Both the position numbers and the translations under genes were made by a program. From Akkermansia muciniphila (GTDB lineage: Bacteria; Verrucomicrobiota; Verrucomicrobiia; Limisphaerales; UBA9464), in contig CAMCYJ010000011.1 in NCBI GenBank assembly GCA_945883815.1, forward strand, positions 1 to 64,000: a stretch of 64,000 nucleotides of DNA. Direction: 5' to 3'. Of the stretch, positions 15,712 to 23,565 are shown in pieces. The notes below the pieces were generated by a model. It was not told the DNA's origin and searched no databases. It saw nothing but the letters and a program-made list of their open reading frames with translations. How positions within the stretch are numbered: position 1 is the stretch's first letter; each line of letters starts with the position of its first letter.

Positions 15712-16377
15712 TCAGCGCCTGCGGGTGACAAGAGCCCAGGCTGCCAGACCGAGTCCGGCCAAGGCCCAAGTTCCAGGCTCGGGCACTGTTGTCGGCATCA
15801 CATCGAGGGTCATGGAGTCTAGGCTCAGGTGTTCGCCGGTCGCCTTGAAAGTGAGGTTGAAATCCTTGACGCCTGGATCGGAGACATTCCAGGTGTAGGC
15901 CAGCGAAATGTTGTTCCCCGGAAAGCCTTGGGAGGGGGAGATAGCCAGTGTCGTGGGGGTGCCACTCAGCGACACAGGTTTGTCTTGGGAAACGTAGTTC
16001 AGTCGCAGGCCTGAATAATCGATTTCGGTGCCGAGTGTTCGGATCTGAAAAGAAATTTGGGCGATCGGCTGGAGACTGCTGTAGTTCAACTTGAAATTGC
16101 CCGCTCCACCGACGCCCACGTAGATATTGCCGCTGCCGAGCACGGCGCCTACGGGATCCAGTTGGGTGAGGGTCGCTCTGCTGCCCATGTTGGAACCGCT
16201 CATGTCCGGTTGGTTGGCAACATTGTAGCCCGAGGAGAAGCGTTCCCATCCGGCGACTTCGGTTCCAGCAACCCCTCGGAAATAAGGGGCGTAGAAGCCA
16301 TTGGTGGCTGCCGAGGAATTGGGGGTCAGTGTGGCCGCGACCAAGACTGCGGTGAAAAATGATTTCTGGATGTACAT
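15712..16377 (-). CDS. PEP-CTERM sorting-domain protein
   Basis: A 221-residue protein from ATG 16377 (MYIQKSFFTAV); the upstream in-frame extension has no signal peptide and is rejected. It has an N-terminal signal peptide ending near NSSAA, a beta-rich, Gly/Ser/Asn-rich middle and a C-terminal VPEPGTWALAGLGLAAWAL-x-x-RRR, the full PEP-CTERM tripartite signal (VPEP, hydrophobic helix, basic end). Such proteins are cleaved and sorted by exosortase, usually toward an extracellular polysaccharide matrix. No exosortase (epsH/xrtA) gene is visible here. The mature function is unknown. It has its own terminator downstream. Confidence 0.92.
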   Translation of the reverse strand: MYIQKSFFTAVLVAATLTPNSSAATNGFYAPYFRGVAGTEVAGWERFSSGYNVANQPDMSGSNMGSRATLTQLDPVGAVLGSGNIYVGVGGAGNFKLNYSSLQPIAQISFQIRTLGTEIDYSGLRLNYVSQDKPVSLSGTPTTLAISPSQGFPGNNISLAYTWNVSDPGVKDFNLTFKATGEHLSLDSMTLDVMPTTVPEPGTWALAGLGLAAWALVTRRR

Positions 16378-16502
16378 GATGCTCTGGAGTGCCTTCGGGT
16401 CACGCCCGGTTTCCGGGGCGAAACGAATGACGCCGGACCTTCGCACAGAGATTAAAATCGGCGACTCAAAATCTTTGACCCATGCGCTTTTGGGTAGGTG
16501 TA

Positions 16503-17669
16503 TCAAGCCGCTTTGCGGCGGATTCCCACGATCCGGAAGGCTGCCTGCTGGAGAACCAGAGCTTCATCCAGATCGGCGCTGACCAGTTTGCGGTTGGCAT
16601 CCAACAAGATACCCATCGCCTCGACCAATTCTTCGGTCCGATAATTGGCGGCTTGTTTCATGGCCTGAAACAAGACGAAGGGATGGGACGCCAACGGGTT
16701 GAAACGTCGGTCCGTCGGCATGGACGAAGCAGGGATGCGGTCGAGTTGGCTTTTGAACGAGTTGTAGTCCCGAGAAGGTTTCAGTGAGCCATTGGACAAG
16801 AGCTCCTTCAGCATCAGCAACGAGCGCACCTTCGAAATCAGGCCATAAAGGAGACCGATCTCGGACTTGCGTTTGTCGGTACCCACCCGGATTTCCCACA
16901 ATTCTTCGTCCAAAGTGCGGAGGAGTTTGGCCAGATCGCGGTCTCCCAACGCTTCGGCGAGCGCGAACGCTCGAGCGATCTTCTGTCGGGAAACGCACAA
17001 CTGGATGTCGCTCAGAGTGACGGTGTTGCGTTGGCCGGTGTAAAGAGAGAGCTTCTCGCACTCAGAGGCCAGCATCCGCAAGTTGGGGCCAACCCGGTTG
17101 ACCAGTTCAGCCAGAGCCTCGTCGTTGGCCTCTTTTCCGGCCTCGCGCAGGATACGGATTGCCTCGGATTCCGCCTTGCTGGCCCAGTCCTTATCGTCTT
17201 GAGAGAGGGCTGTGAAAAATTCAACCGTCCCTTGTTTCTCGAAGGCTTTGAAGAATGCTCGCCGCTTATCGGGTTTGCCGGCCGAGACGAGCAAGCGGAC
17301 GCCGTCCCAGCGGAAGGACTTGAGGGTTTCGGCCAACTCGGAGAGGGCCGATGTGACGGAGGTGGACCCTGCGGTTCGATCTTCGCCCAAGAAATTGCAG
17401 TTTTGGAACCATACCGCCTTCGCACCTCCGAAGAATGGCAGAGTGTTCAGGGCCGCGTGCAGTTTTGCGATCTTCTGTTGGGCCTCTCCGGCATTGCCGG
17501 CGGTGGCGTCGAGCACCTCGTGATCCATCCCACCGAGTTCAGCGCACCATTGGTCGTACAGGGCTCGAGCCCGATGTTTGACCGAAAAATCATCGTCACC
17601 ACAAACCAGAACCATCGGGGCTGGGCTGGACTGATCGGGAGAGGAATTGGTAGCGGGTCGAGCTGCCAT
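16503..17669 (-). CDS. holA: DNA polymerase III delta subunit
   Basis: A 388-residue HolA: the clamp-loader subunit that opens the beta clamp. The start ATG at 17669 shares one base with the DUF151 stop (TGATG); a TTG one codon earlier is also possible. Residues 20-150 form the AAA-like N domain (LVCGDDDFSVKHRARALYD, VWFQNCNFL), followed by the lid (GTVEFFTALSQDDKDW, IRILREAGKEANDEALAEL-type helices with NLRMLASECEKLSLYTG) and the C-terminal collar with IARAFALAEALGDRD. The length is slightly above the usual 340. Tight overlap with DUF151 suggests one transcript. Confidence 0.92.
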   Translation of the reverse strand: MAARPATNSSPDQSSPAPMVLVCGDDDFSVKHRARALYDQWCAELGGMDHEVLDATAGNAGEAQQKIAKLHAALNTLPFFGGAKAVWFQNCNFLGEDRTAGSTSVTSALSELAETLKSFRWDGVRLLVSAGKPDKRRAFFKAFEKQGTVEFFTALSQDDKDWASKAESEAIRILREAGKEANDEALAELVNRVGPNLRMLASECEKLSLYTGQRNTVTLSDIQLCVSRQKIARAFALAEALGDRDLAKLLRTLDEELWEIRVGTDKRKSEIGLLYGLISKVRSLLMLKELLSNGSLKPSRDYNSFKSQLDRIPASSMPTDRRFNPLASHPFVLFQAMKQAANYRTEELVEAMGILLDANRKLVSADLDEALVLQQAAFRIVGIRRKAA

Positions 17670-18154
17670 CAAGCCTGGTTGCCCGGTTCTTCACCGCTGT
17701 CTTCTTCGTCCGCATCCTCTTGCTCATTGGCGCCGGCTAGGTGCTCGCTCATGTCTTCCACATCACGGAAAAGGCTTCGAGTGACGAAGATGGGGCGTTT
17801 GACGGCACTGGCCAAGGCCAAGCAATCGCTGGGTCGTGCGTCGATCTCCACCAATTTGGTGCCCAGCTCGTTCTGTTGGCGCAGGATTAACCGAGCGAAG
17901 AACGTGGAATTCTTCAGGTCGGTGATCACCACTCGTTCCAGCTCGATTCCAAAGCCCTGAAAAATGAGTCCCATCAGATCATGGGTCAGCGGCCGATCCT
18001 TCGGAGTTCCTCGCAGGGCCATGCCAATCACCAGGCCCATGCTTTGTTCGACTTGGATGACGAACACCTTCTCGTCGTTACCGATGAACAAGGCGCACCC
18101 GCTGTTGGCGGGCAGGATGCCACGAATCTTCACCGGGATGACGTCATTCGCCAT
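17669..18154 (-). CDS. DUF151 / bifunctional nuclease-domain protein
   Basis: A 161-residue protein with the BFN/DUF151 domain over residues 5-135: VFVIQVEQSMGLVIGMAL, RPLTHDLMGLIFQGFGIELERVVI, FFARLIL and the signature ARPSDCLALASAVKRPIFV. An acidic tail (EQEDADEEDSGEE) follows. Plant homologues have both DNase and RNase activity; the bacterial role is not settled. It is cotranscribed with holA. The start codon faces the divergent 220-bp region that holds the tandem GGGACAGGCT array. Confidence 0.88.
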   Translation of the reverse strand: MANDVIPVKIRGILPANSGCALFIGNDEKVFVIQVEQSMGLVIGMALRGTPKDRPLTHDLMGLIFQGFGIELERVVITDLKNSTFFARLILRQQNELGTKLVEIDARPSDCLALASAVKRPIFVTRSLFRDVEDMSEHLAGANEQEDADEEDSGEEPGNQA

Positions 18155-18241
18155 GGGGACAGGATAAGAACGGCGAGCGTGCTAACGCAAGCAAGCGTCC
18201 GGTGGGAGACTTTCCGATTCGATGGAGCCGTCCGCATCTGA

Positions 18242-18290
18242 TGACAGGCTAGGGACAGGCTAGGGACAGGCTAGGGACAGGCTAGGGACA
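18242..18290 (+). repeat. 11-bp tandem array of AGGGACAGGCT
   Basis: Three exact copies of AGGGACAGGCT in a row (18251-18261, 18262-18272, 18273-18283), preceded by a partial copy (TGACAGGCT, 18242-18250) and followed by AGGGACA (18284-18290). It lies between the divergent DUF151 and CheX-like start codons. The unit is the same 10-mer found singly at eight other sites in the window. Confidence 0.95.
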
Positions 18291-18317
18291 TTTTCTAAGT
18301 GTGCATTGAATGATGGA

Positions 18318-18341
18318 ATCAATCCTTTTAATTGGATCGAT
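18318..18341. promoter_or_regulatory. Imperfect palindrome upstream of the CheX-like gene
   Basis: ATCAATCC - 8 nt (TTTTAATT) - GGATCGAT, with one mismatch per arm, lies 33 nt before the CheX-like start. It could be an operator or may be chance; the AT-rich spacer would also suit a -10 region. Confidence 0.3.
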
Positions 18342-18374
18342 GGTCGGAAAACAATCTACCCCAATATTGATTGT

Positions 18375-18854
18375 ATGAATAACGAACCTCCTCAAATTGC
18401 GCCGATGATAGATGCCGTGACTCGCGATGTACTCTCGATGATGACTGGAAGTCAGATCGAGTCTTCGGCTAATGAGCCAGCACCCGAATCCTTCGATGTC
18501 GACGGCGTGGCCGCAGTCGTCGGGATGACCGGTGGTCTGACGGCCAATGTTCATCTGGTGCTGGGCAGCAATGTCGCGCGCAAGGTTGTGGGTGGAATGC
18601 TGGGTTCTTCGCAGTTCGGCGATGCGGAGATGCGCGATGCGGTGGGTGAGTTGACAAACATGGTGGCAGGCGGCTTGAAGAATCGGCTGGATCGCTTGAA
18701 TATCGTGCTGAAATTGACCATCCCGACGTTCATTCGGGGGCGCGAAATGCGAATTACCTCCCAGGGTTTCACTTTCGGTGCCATGAATTCCTTCCGTTTG
18801 GCTGGCTCCGATGAGCCGGTTCGGGTGATCGTGTTCGCCCGGATGAATAACTGA
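18375..18854 (+). CDS. CheX-like chemotaxis phosphatase / CheC family
   Basis: A 159-residue protein from ATG 18375; the in-frame TTG extension to 18306 has no family support. It shows the CheX/CheC fold with the one active-site motif, ELTNMVAGGLKNRL, in which the Glu and Asn three residues apart are those that dephosphorylate CheY-P in the family. The flanking ANVHLVLGSNVARKVVGGMLG and VRVIVFARM strands fit. No other chemotaxis or flagellar gene is adjacent; the most likely partner in the window is the REC-REC-STAS protein, which is 13 kb away. It could act on any receiver protein. Confidence 0.82.
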   Translation: MNNEPPQIAPMIDAVTRDVLSMMTGSQIESSANEPAPESFDVDGVAAVVGMTGGLTANVHLVLGSNVARKVVGGMLGSSQFGDAEMRDAVGELTNMVAGGLKNRLDRLNIVLKLTIPTFIRGREMRITSQGFTFGAMNSFRLAGSDEPVRVIVFARMNN

Positions 18855-18980
18855 GACTCAGGCCTGCACGGGGCGGAGCCTGCTTGGGTTCGCGCACGGT
18901 GAAATCCCTGCGACGGGCCTCGTGAGGGTGGGTTGCGACTTGTGGTCGGGGGTGGTCGGAGCTTTGATCTGTCAGATTCA

Positions 18981-19781
18981 ATGCGCTACATCGAACCACA
19001 CGGCCACATGGTCAGCCGGACAACGGATGACTACATGGACATGGTCACAGCCGGCTGCGAGGCCGTTTGTGAGCCGGCTTTCTGGGCTGGATTCGACCGA
19101 TCATCGGTCGACGGTTTCCATGACTATTTCCGTCAACTGACAGAGTATGAGCCGGCCCGCGCATCGCGTTACGGACTGCCGCATTTCTGCTGGCTGTGCA
19201 TCAATCCCAAGGAGTCCGAGGATGTTGCTCTGGCCTCTGATGTTCTGGCGCTGATTCCGAAATTCCTAAACCGACCCAACGTGCTGGGAATCGGTGAAAT
19301 CGGTCTCAACAAGAATTCCCGAAATGAGCTGAAGGTGCTGGAGATGCACGTGGATCTCGCGGCTAGGACCGGGCAGATGATTCTGGTTCACACGCCCCAT
19401 CTGGAGGACAAGCTCAAGGGCACGCGCCTGATTCTGGACCTCCTGGCAGCCGACTCCCGGATCCGCCCGGAACGGGTGCTCATCGACCATGTCGAGGAGC
19501 ATACGGTCCGAATGGTCCTCGACCGGGGGCATTGGGCCGGGATGACGCTCTACCCCATCAGCAAGTGTACCCCGGCCCGTGCGGTGGACATCTTGGATTG
19601 TCATGGTTCTGAACGCTTGTGGATGAACTCGGCCTGCGACTGGGGCGAGAGTGTGCCGTTGGCTATCCCCAAGACCGCTTTGGAGATGCGCCGTCGCGGG
19701 TGGACGGCCGAGGCGATCGACCGGGTCATCTATCAGAATCCGTTTCAATTCCTCGGACAGAATCCTAGGTTCCACCTTTGA
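18981..19781 (+). CDS. TatD-family metal-dependent hydrolase, EboB type
   Basis: A 266-residue TIM-barrel amidohydrolase. The start at 18981 gives MRYIEPHGHMVSRTTDDY, the usual beginning of this subgroup with the HxH metal motif (His8, His10). Further metal-site candidates are VGEIGLNK, ILVHTPH and LIDHVEEHTV, and NSACDWGESVPLAIPKTA ends the barrel. The subgroup is the one found in ebo operons (scytonemin/endosymbiont-type export gene sets), where its function is unknown; the usual neighbours (EboA, UbiA-like EboC, EboE, EboF) are not here. No promoter was identified in the 125-bp gap after the CheX-like gene. Assignment to TatD is firm; the EboB label rests on sequence memory. Confidence 0.82.
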   Translation: MRYIEPHGHMVSRTTDDYMDMVTAGCEAVCEPAFWAGFDRSSVDGFHDYFRQLTEYEPARASRYGLPHFCWLCINPKESEDVALASDVLALIPKFLNRPNVLGIGEIGLNKNSRNELKVLEMHVDLAARTGQMILVHTPHLEDKLKGTRLILDLLAADSRIRPERVLIDHVEEHTVRMVLDRGHWAGMTLYPISKCTPARAVDILDCHGSERLWMNSACDWGESVPLAIPKTALEMRRRGWTAEAIDRVIYQNPFQFLGQNPRFHL

Positions 19782-20125
19782 CCTTTAGTTGGGATTGACG
19801 CACGCGCAGTCCCGTCAGGAAGTCCGTTTCCGGGTCATTCCTCCTGTTTTTTGGCTGGCCCACTGAATAGCAGGTCGGCAACGCCCCCCCCCAGCTTTGA
19901 TGCGGGAAAGGCAGACTATCCGGCGGGATTCGATTGGGAGGAACGTGATGGCTGGGCGAATTCTCTCGTAAAGCGATGCGTAAGCGAGGGACGGGCCAGT
20001 TGAGGGCCATAACCAGCAAGCAACGGGGCTTTTTTGAAAGAAGATGCCGGCAGCCAAACCGATGCCACTCTACCCTCCCGGTAGAGTCAGCGGGTTTGAG
20101 TCAGCGGTTGCCGAACCGATGAGAA
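19782..20125. other. Intergenic region between convergent genes
   Basis: A 344-bp region between the ends of the TatD and HD genes. It contains a C-run and a hairpin at 20067-20087, but no convincing gene. A minus-strand frame of 84 codons (19765-20019) has no homology signal and an arbitrary composition. Confidence 0.5.
20067..20087. terminator. Hairpin between convergent genes, no U-tract
   Basis: ACTCTACC (20067-20074), loop CTCCC, GGTAGAGT (20080-20087): a perfect 8-bp stem 40 bp from the 3' end of the HD gene. There is no T-run on either side, so it is either a factor-assisted terminator or a 3' stabiliser. Two near-identical GTCAGCGG blocks follow. Confidence 0.5.
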
Positions 20126-20686
20126 CTAAAGACGGAACATCGATTCCACCAAGGGCCTGAAGTCTTCCAGCGTGGGCGTTTTCATCTCGGGAACTTTGCC
20201 CTGGTCATCAAAACGCCGGACGCGAATGGCCCGATCAAACTGGGGTCGTTTCTCAAATTGTCGCGCCTCTGGTTCCTCCATGGGTCCACCCTGAAGGGAC
20301 AGGCTTTGTTTAGAGGCGGCTGACAGTTCGGCAAAGTAACCCGCCTCTTTCCAGCACAGGTAACGCTTGGAATCGGCATGCATGCGGATCGGTTCGACCA
20401 CCTCTGGGCCGAACCACTTCTCCAGTTGGTTGGCACCCACACGTTCATGCCGCGCGTCGATACCATGATCTGCGACATCCTCGCCGAGATCATGCAGGAG
20501 ATGCCCGTAGTCATGCAGGAGGCTTGCAACGACAACCTCCGGAGCTTCGCCAGCTTGCTGGGCGAAGGTCGCGCATTGCAGGGCATGCTGAAGTTCTGTG
20601 ACGTCCTCTCCGTAACTGCGATGCCCCTTGGCTTCGAAGACTCGGAAGATTTCAGTGACGATCTGGTGTGCGTTAAAAGAGGCCAT
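20126..20686 (-). CDS. HD-domain protein, PhnZ-like phosphonate oxygenase family
   Basis: A 186-residue protein matching the PhnZ/HDIG family associated with phosphonate breakdown. It keeps YGEDVTELQHALQCA, the diiron HD region LLHDYGHLLHDLGED, the HERVGANQLEKWFGPEV helix, RMHADSKRYLCW and the LQGGPMEEPE substrate-site segment. Characterised PhnZ splits 2-amino-1-hydroxyethylphosphonate with O2 using a mixed-valent diiron site and has a Tyr-x-x-Glu pair at residues 24 and 27. Here the matching positions read Ser24 and Glu27, with Tyr at 25. No phnY or other phosphonate gene is near. The substrate is therefore uncertain. A GGGACAGGCT complement lies in the frame at the KQSLSLQGG segment. Confidence 0.8.
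   Translation of the reverse strand: MASFNAHQIVTEIFRVFEAKGHRSYGEDVTELQHALQCATFAQQAGEAPEVVVASLLHDYGHLLHDLGEDVADHGIDARHERVGANQLEKWFGPEVVEPIRMHADSKRYLCWKEAGYFAELSAASKQSLSLQGGPMEEPEARQFEKRPQFDRAIRVRRFDDQGKVPEMKTPTLEDFRPLVESMFRL
20296..20305 (+). repeat. GGGACAGGCT copy in the PhnZ-like gene
   Basis: On the coding strand it encodes Ser-Leu-Ser just ahead of the family's LQGGP motif. The surrounding residues follow the family pattern, so this copy may be native coding sequence. Confidence 0.6.
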
Positions 20687-21046
20687 GGGTGACAGGGCTG
20701 GATTTCAAGGCCAGCCGATTGCACCTGTATCCAAGCGGTAAAATGGAGGGTGTTCCAGACTCAATTTTGCACCCAGTCTCCTTTGATTTCGATACACCCA
20801 AGCATGTCCCTTTGGCGCGCAATGCGAATTCATCGTTGGACTGATTTAGCCGGACAATGGACCGGAGTTCGTAACCGATACTGTCCAACGCAGGTTCCGG
20901 TGCAACCGGGTTCGCTCACTTCACATCGAGCCCTGGAGTCGACCTCATGGAAACAAGACCTTGCTGACGGAGTGGAAACCGGTCCCAAAGCGGCGGGGGA
21001 CGTGATGCCGGGTTTGCACTGGAAGGTACCCCGATGCGAACTCGTA
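20687..21046. other. Intergenic region upstream of the PhnZ-like gene
   Basis: A 360-bp region between the PhnZ-like start and the DUF1501 stop, both minus strand. It should hold the PhnZ-like promoter and the DUF1501 terminator. I see no intrinsic terminator, no strong promoter pair and no credible gene. Confidence 0.4.
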
Positions 21047-22462
21047 TCAGGTGCCAACAATCTCGCGCAGCGCGACGCCGCCATCAGTGAGGCTTCGGGG
21101 GCGGCCCAAGCCGTCGAGGAATTCGGCGCCGGGTGACAATCCCAACAGGTGGAACAATGTGGCTGAGAGATCCCGGGGACGCACTGGGCGGGTGTCGGGA
21201 TAGGCTCCGATGCGGTCGCTGGAGCCGATGACTTGTCCGCCCGGGACCCCGGCTCCGGCCATGGCCAACGAGAAGCACGAGCCCCAGTGGTCCCGCCCGC
21301 CCACGGCATTGATTTTTGGAGAACGACCGAATTCACCCATGGCCACGACCAGGGTTTCGTCGAGCAGTCCGCGACTTGATAAATCGTCGATGAGGGTGGC
21401 GAAGGAGCGGTCGAACTGGGGGCACAGGACATCCCGGATGCGGCTGGCGTTGCTGGCGTGCGTGTCCCAGAGGGGGCTTCCGGCCACCTCGCTCTTGCCT
21501 TCCCGGGGCCAATTTACCTGGACCAGTCGAGTGCCCGCTTCGACCAATCGCCGCGCCAGCAGGAGGCTTTGGCCGAATTTGTGAGGACCATAGGCCTCGC
21601 GGACGGCGGCGGGTTCCCGCTCCAATTCGAAAGCGCGTCGACTGGCATCGGCGTGCAGCAGTTCAAAGGCCTTTTGGTGCGATTGATCCCATGAGGCGAC
21701 TGCTCCGCTGCCCACTCCCTGACGAAATTGGGCGTCGAATTGTTCCAGGAGGTTTCGTCGCTCTTGCAGGCGCAAATCCGAGACTCCCGGTTGACGACTC
21801 AATCCCTCGATTTGCATCGGAAGTTGGGTGGGGTCGCAGCGCATGAGCATTGGGTGCCACGCGGGGCCCATGAATCCACCGTTCTGGCCGGGCCAGAGGA
21901 TGTTGCCGTCATTGGCCAGGGGTTCCGGCAGCACCACGGACGACATGGGGGAGCGGGTGCTCGGTTTGAGCATCCCCACCACGGAGGCGATGCTGGGCCA
22001 ATCTTGGGGCCCGGGGGGGGCATTCTCCGCCTTGGTCTGGGGTTCATAGCCCGTGAGCATGAATGCCCCGCTGGTCGAATGGGCATCGATCTCCGTGGTC
22101 ATCGATCGGATGATACTGAGGCGATGGGCGACCTTGGCGGTGTAGGGTAGGGTCTCGCAGAAATGGGTCCCAGGAATCCGGGTGGCGATCGAGCGGAATG
22201 TATCACGGATCTCCGACGGGGCGTCGGGCTTGGGGTCGAAGGTCTCGTGCTGCGGCGGGCCTCCGGCCAAAAAGATGAGGATGCACGCCTTGGCCTGACC
22301 GAAGCGGGTACCAGTGCCCGTGTTGGCCAGCGATCCCAAGGCGCGGCTGCTGGGGTCCAGAAGATGGGACAAGGACAGCCCGAAGGCGCTCAAGCCGCCG
22401 ACGCGAAGCCAGTCACGCCGGCTGCTCAGGGGGCCGCTGCAGGGGATCCGGGGAGCGTTCAT
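21047..22462 (-). CDS. DUF1501 exported protein (sulfatase-like)
   Basis: A 471-residue protein from ATG 22462. The N-terminus carries SSRRDWLRVGGLSAFGLSLS, a twin-arginine signal. The body matches DUF1501: CILIFLAGGPPQHETFDPKPD, an RSMTTEIDAHSTSGAFMLTG block, VNWPREGK...WDTHASN and LVVAMGEFGRSPKINAVGGRDHW, the last giving the alkaline-phosphatase-like end with Asp/His metal-site candidates. In this phylum DUF1501 genes usually follow a DUF1553/DUF1549 cytochrome gene; none is visible here. Substrate unknown, perhaps sulfated polymer. One GGGACAGGCT copy sits 35 nt upstream of the start. Confidence 0.92.
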   Translation of the reverse strand: MNAPRIPCSGPLSSRRDWLRVGGLSAFGLSLSHLLDPSSRALGSLANTGTGTRFGQAKACILIFLAGGPPQHETFDPKPDAPSEIRDTFRSIATRIPGTHFCETLPYTAKVAHRLSIIRSMTTEIDAHSTSGAFMLTGYEPQTKAENAPPGPQDWPSIASVVGMLKPSTRSPMSSVVLPEPLANDGNILWPGQNGGFMGPAWHPMLMRCDPTQLPMQIEGLSRQPGVSDLRLQERRNLLEQFDAQFRQGVGSGAVASWDQSHQKAFELLHADASRRAFELEREPAAVREAYGPHKFGQSLLLARRLVEAGTRLVQVNWPREGKSEVAGSPLWDTHASNASRIRDVLCPQFDRSFATLIDDLSSRGLLDETLVVAMGEFGRSPKINAVGGRDHWGSCFSLAMAGAGVPGGQVIGSSDRIGAYPDTRPVRPRDLSATLFHLLGLSPGAEFLDGLGRPRSLTDGGVALREIVGT

Positions 22463-22496
22463 GGCATGGGAAGTTTCTGAGGCTGAACCTCTCATG

Positions 22497-22506
22497 GGGA
22501 CAGGCT
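22497..22506 (+). repeat. GGGACAGGCT copy upstream of the DUF1501 gene
   Basis: An exact copy in the 174-bp divergent region between DUF1501 and pirin, 35 nt upstream of the DUF1501 ATG. Confidence 0.85.
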
Positions 22507-22636
22507 CTGGTCCAAGGGCAATTCAACGGCCTGAGTCCGGTTGCAAAGAACATTTTCGTGGGCCTGTTCCGCGCTTGCGCCAGTTCCTGAGAGGGGCGGG
22601 TTGCCTGCTGCGTGGAGCTCAGTCACTTTGGGTTCC

Positions 22637-23332
22637 ATGATGTTGATCCGCAGGGGACATGAACGAGGGCATGCGGACCATGGTTGGTTGGATTCCTTTC
22701 ATACCTTCAGTTTTGCCGATTATCACGATCCGCGTTGGATGGGGTTCCGAAGCCTGCGGGTCATCAACGATGACCGGGTTGCGCCGGGGATGGGCTTTGG
22801 CATGCACCCTCACCGGGACATGGAGATCCTGACCTATGTTGTGACGGGATCTTTGGAGCATCGAGATTCGATGGGCAACGGGCGGGTGATCCGGGCGGGC
22901 GATATGCAATACATGGCCGCCGGTACGGGGGTGCATCACAGTGAGAAAAACCCGTCCAGCGAGGATTGGGTCCACCTGCTCCAAATCTGGATCGTACCCG
23001 AACGCAGGGGAGTCACGCCTCGGTATGAGGAGAAATCCATGGCAGGGGCCGCTTCAGGGGTTCTGCATCTGGTTGCCAGTCGTGAGGGTCGAAACGGTTC
23101 CATGGTCATCCATCAGGATGTCGACCTCTGGCTCGGGAAACTCCGGGCTGGAGATTGTCTTCAGCTCCCTTTGGCATCTCATCGCCAAGTCTGGGTTCAT
23201 GTGGCCGAGGGCCAACTGGAGCTCAACGGAGAGGCGCTGTCCGCAGGCGACGGGGCGGCAGTGTCTGAGGCCGACGGATTGGCACTGACGGCAACTGCTC
23301 CGGCTCAGGTGCTCATCTTTGACCTGGCCTGA
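22637..23332 (+). CDS. Pirin family protein (bicupin)
   Basis: A 231-residue pirin. The start at ATG 22637 (or the next codon, also ATG) gives MMLIRRGHERGHADHGWLDS. Metal-site residues are visible in FGMHPHRDMEILTYVVTG (His-x-His with the later His and Glu), followed by MQYMAAGTGVHHSEKNPS. The C-terminal cupin is shorter and less conserved. Some members are quercetin 2,3-dioxygenases, others act on transcription or metabolism; the residues alone do not say which. Divergent from DUF1501. Confidence 0.9.
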   Translation: MMLIRRGHERGHADHGWLDSFHTFSFADYHDPRWMGFRSLRVINDDRVAPGMGFGMHPHRDMEILTYVVTGSLEHRDSMGNGRVIRAGDMQYMAAGTGVHHSEKNPSSEDWVHLLQIWIVPERRGVTPRYEEKSMAGAASGVLHLVASREGRNGSMVIHQDVDLWLGKLRAGDCLQLPLASHRQVWVHVAEGQLELNGEALSAGDGAAVSEADGLALTATAPAQVLIFDLA

Positions 23333-23425
23333 CAAATTCTGGATTCAAAGCGGCGGTGTCGGTCGAACGGGTTAGACTTAAATTCGAACCGGGGTTTGAA
23401 CGAGAAAAACCGCGAATGGGGACGA

Positions 23426-23500
23426 TGGCTCCAGAGGAAGGGCTCGAACCTTCAACCCATCGGTTAACAGCCGATTGCTCTACCATTGAGCTACTCTGGA
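23426..23500 (-). tRNA. tRNA-Asn (anticodon GTT)
   Basis: On the minus strand, TCCAGAG (23500-23494) pairs with CTCTGGA (23436-23430). The D arm reads AGCTCAATGGTAGAGC, the anticodon loop CTGTTAA with GTT at 23468-23466, and the T arm carries GGTTCGAGCCC. Discriminator G and a genome-encoded CCA (23428-23426) complete a 75-nt gene. It lies 65 nt downstream of the methyltransferase. Confidence 0.97.
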
Positions 23501-23565
23501 ACACCGAAATGAGCCTCGAACTTAGGCGGTTTTCTGGAGGGTCGTCAACCGTGAGTTCGAGTTTG

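Noticed and set aside
18242-18290. CRISPR-like array
   Set aside because: The repeat unit is only 11 bp, without spacers, and no cas gene is present.
19765-20019. Minus-strand frame of 84 codons in the intergenic region
   Set aside because: Arbitrary composition, no Shine-Dalgarno, and position between convergent genes; left as non-coding.
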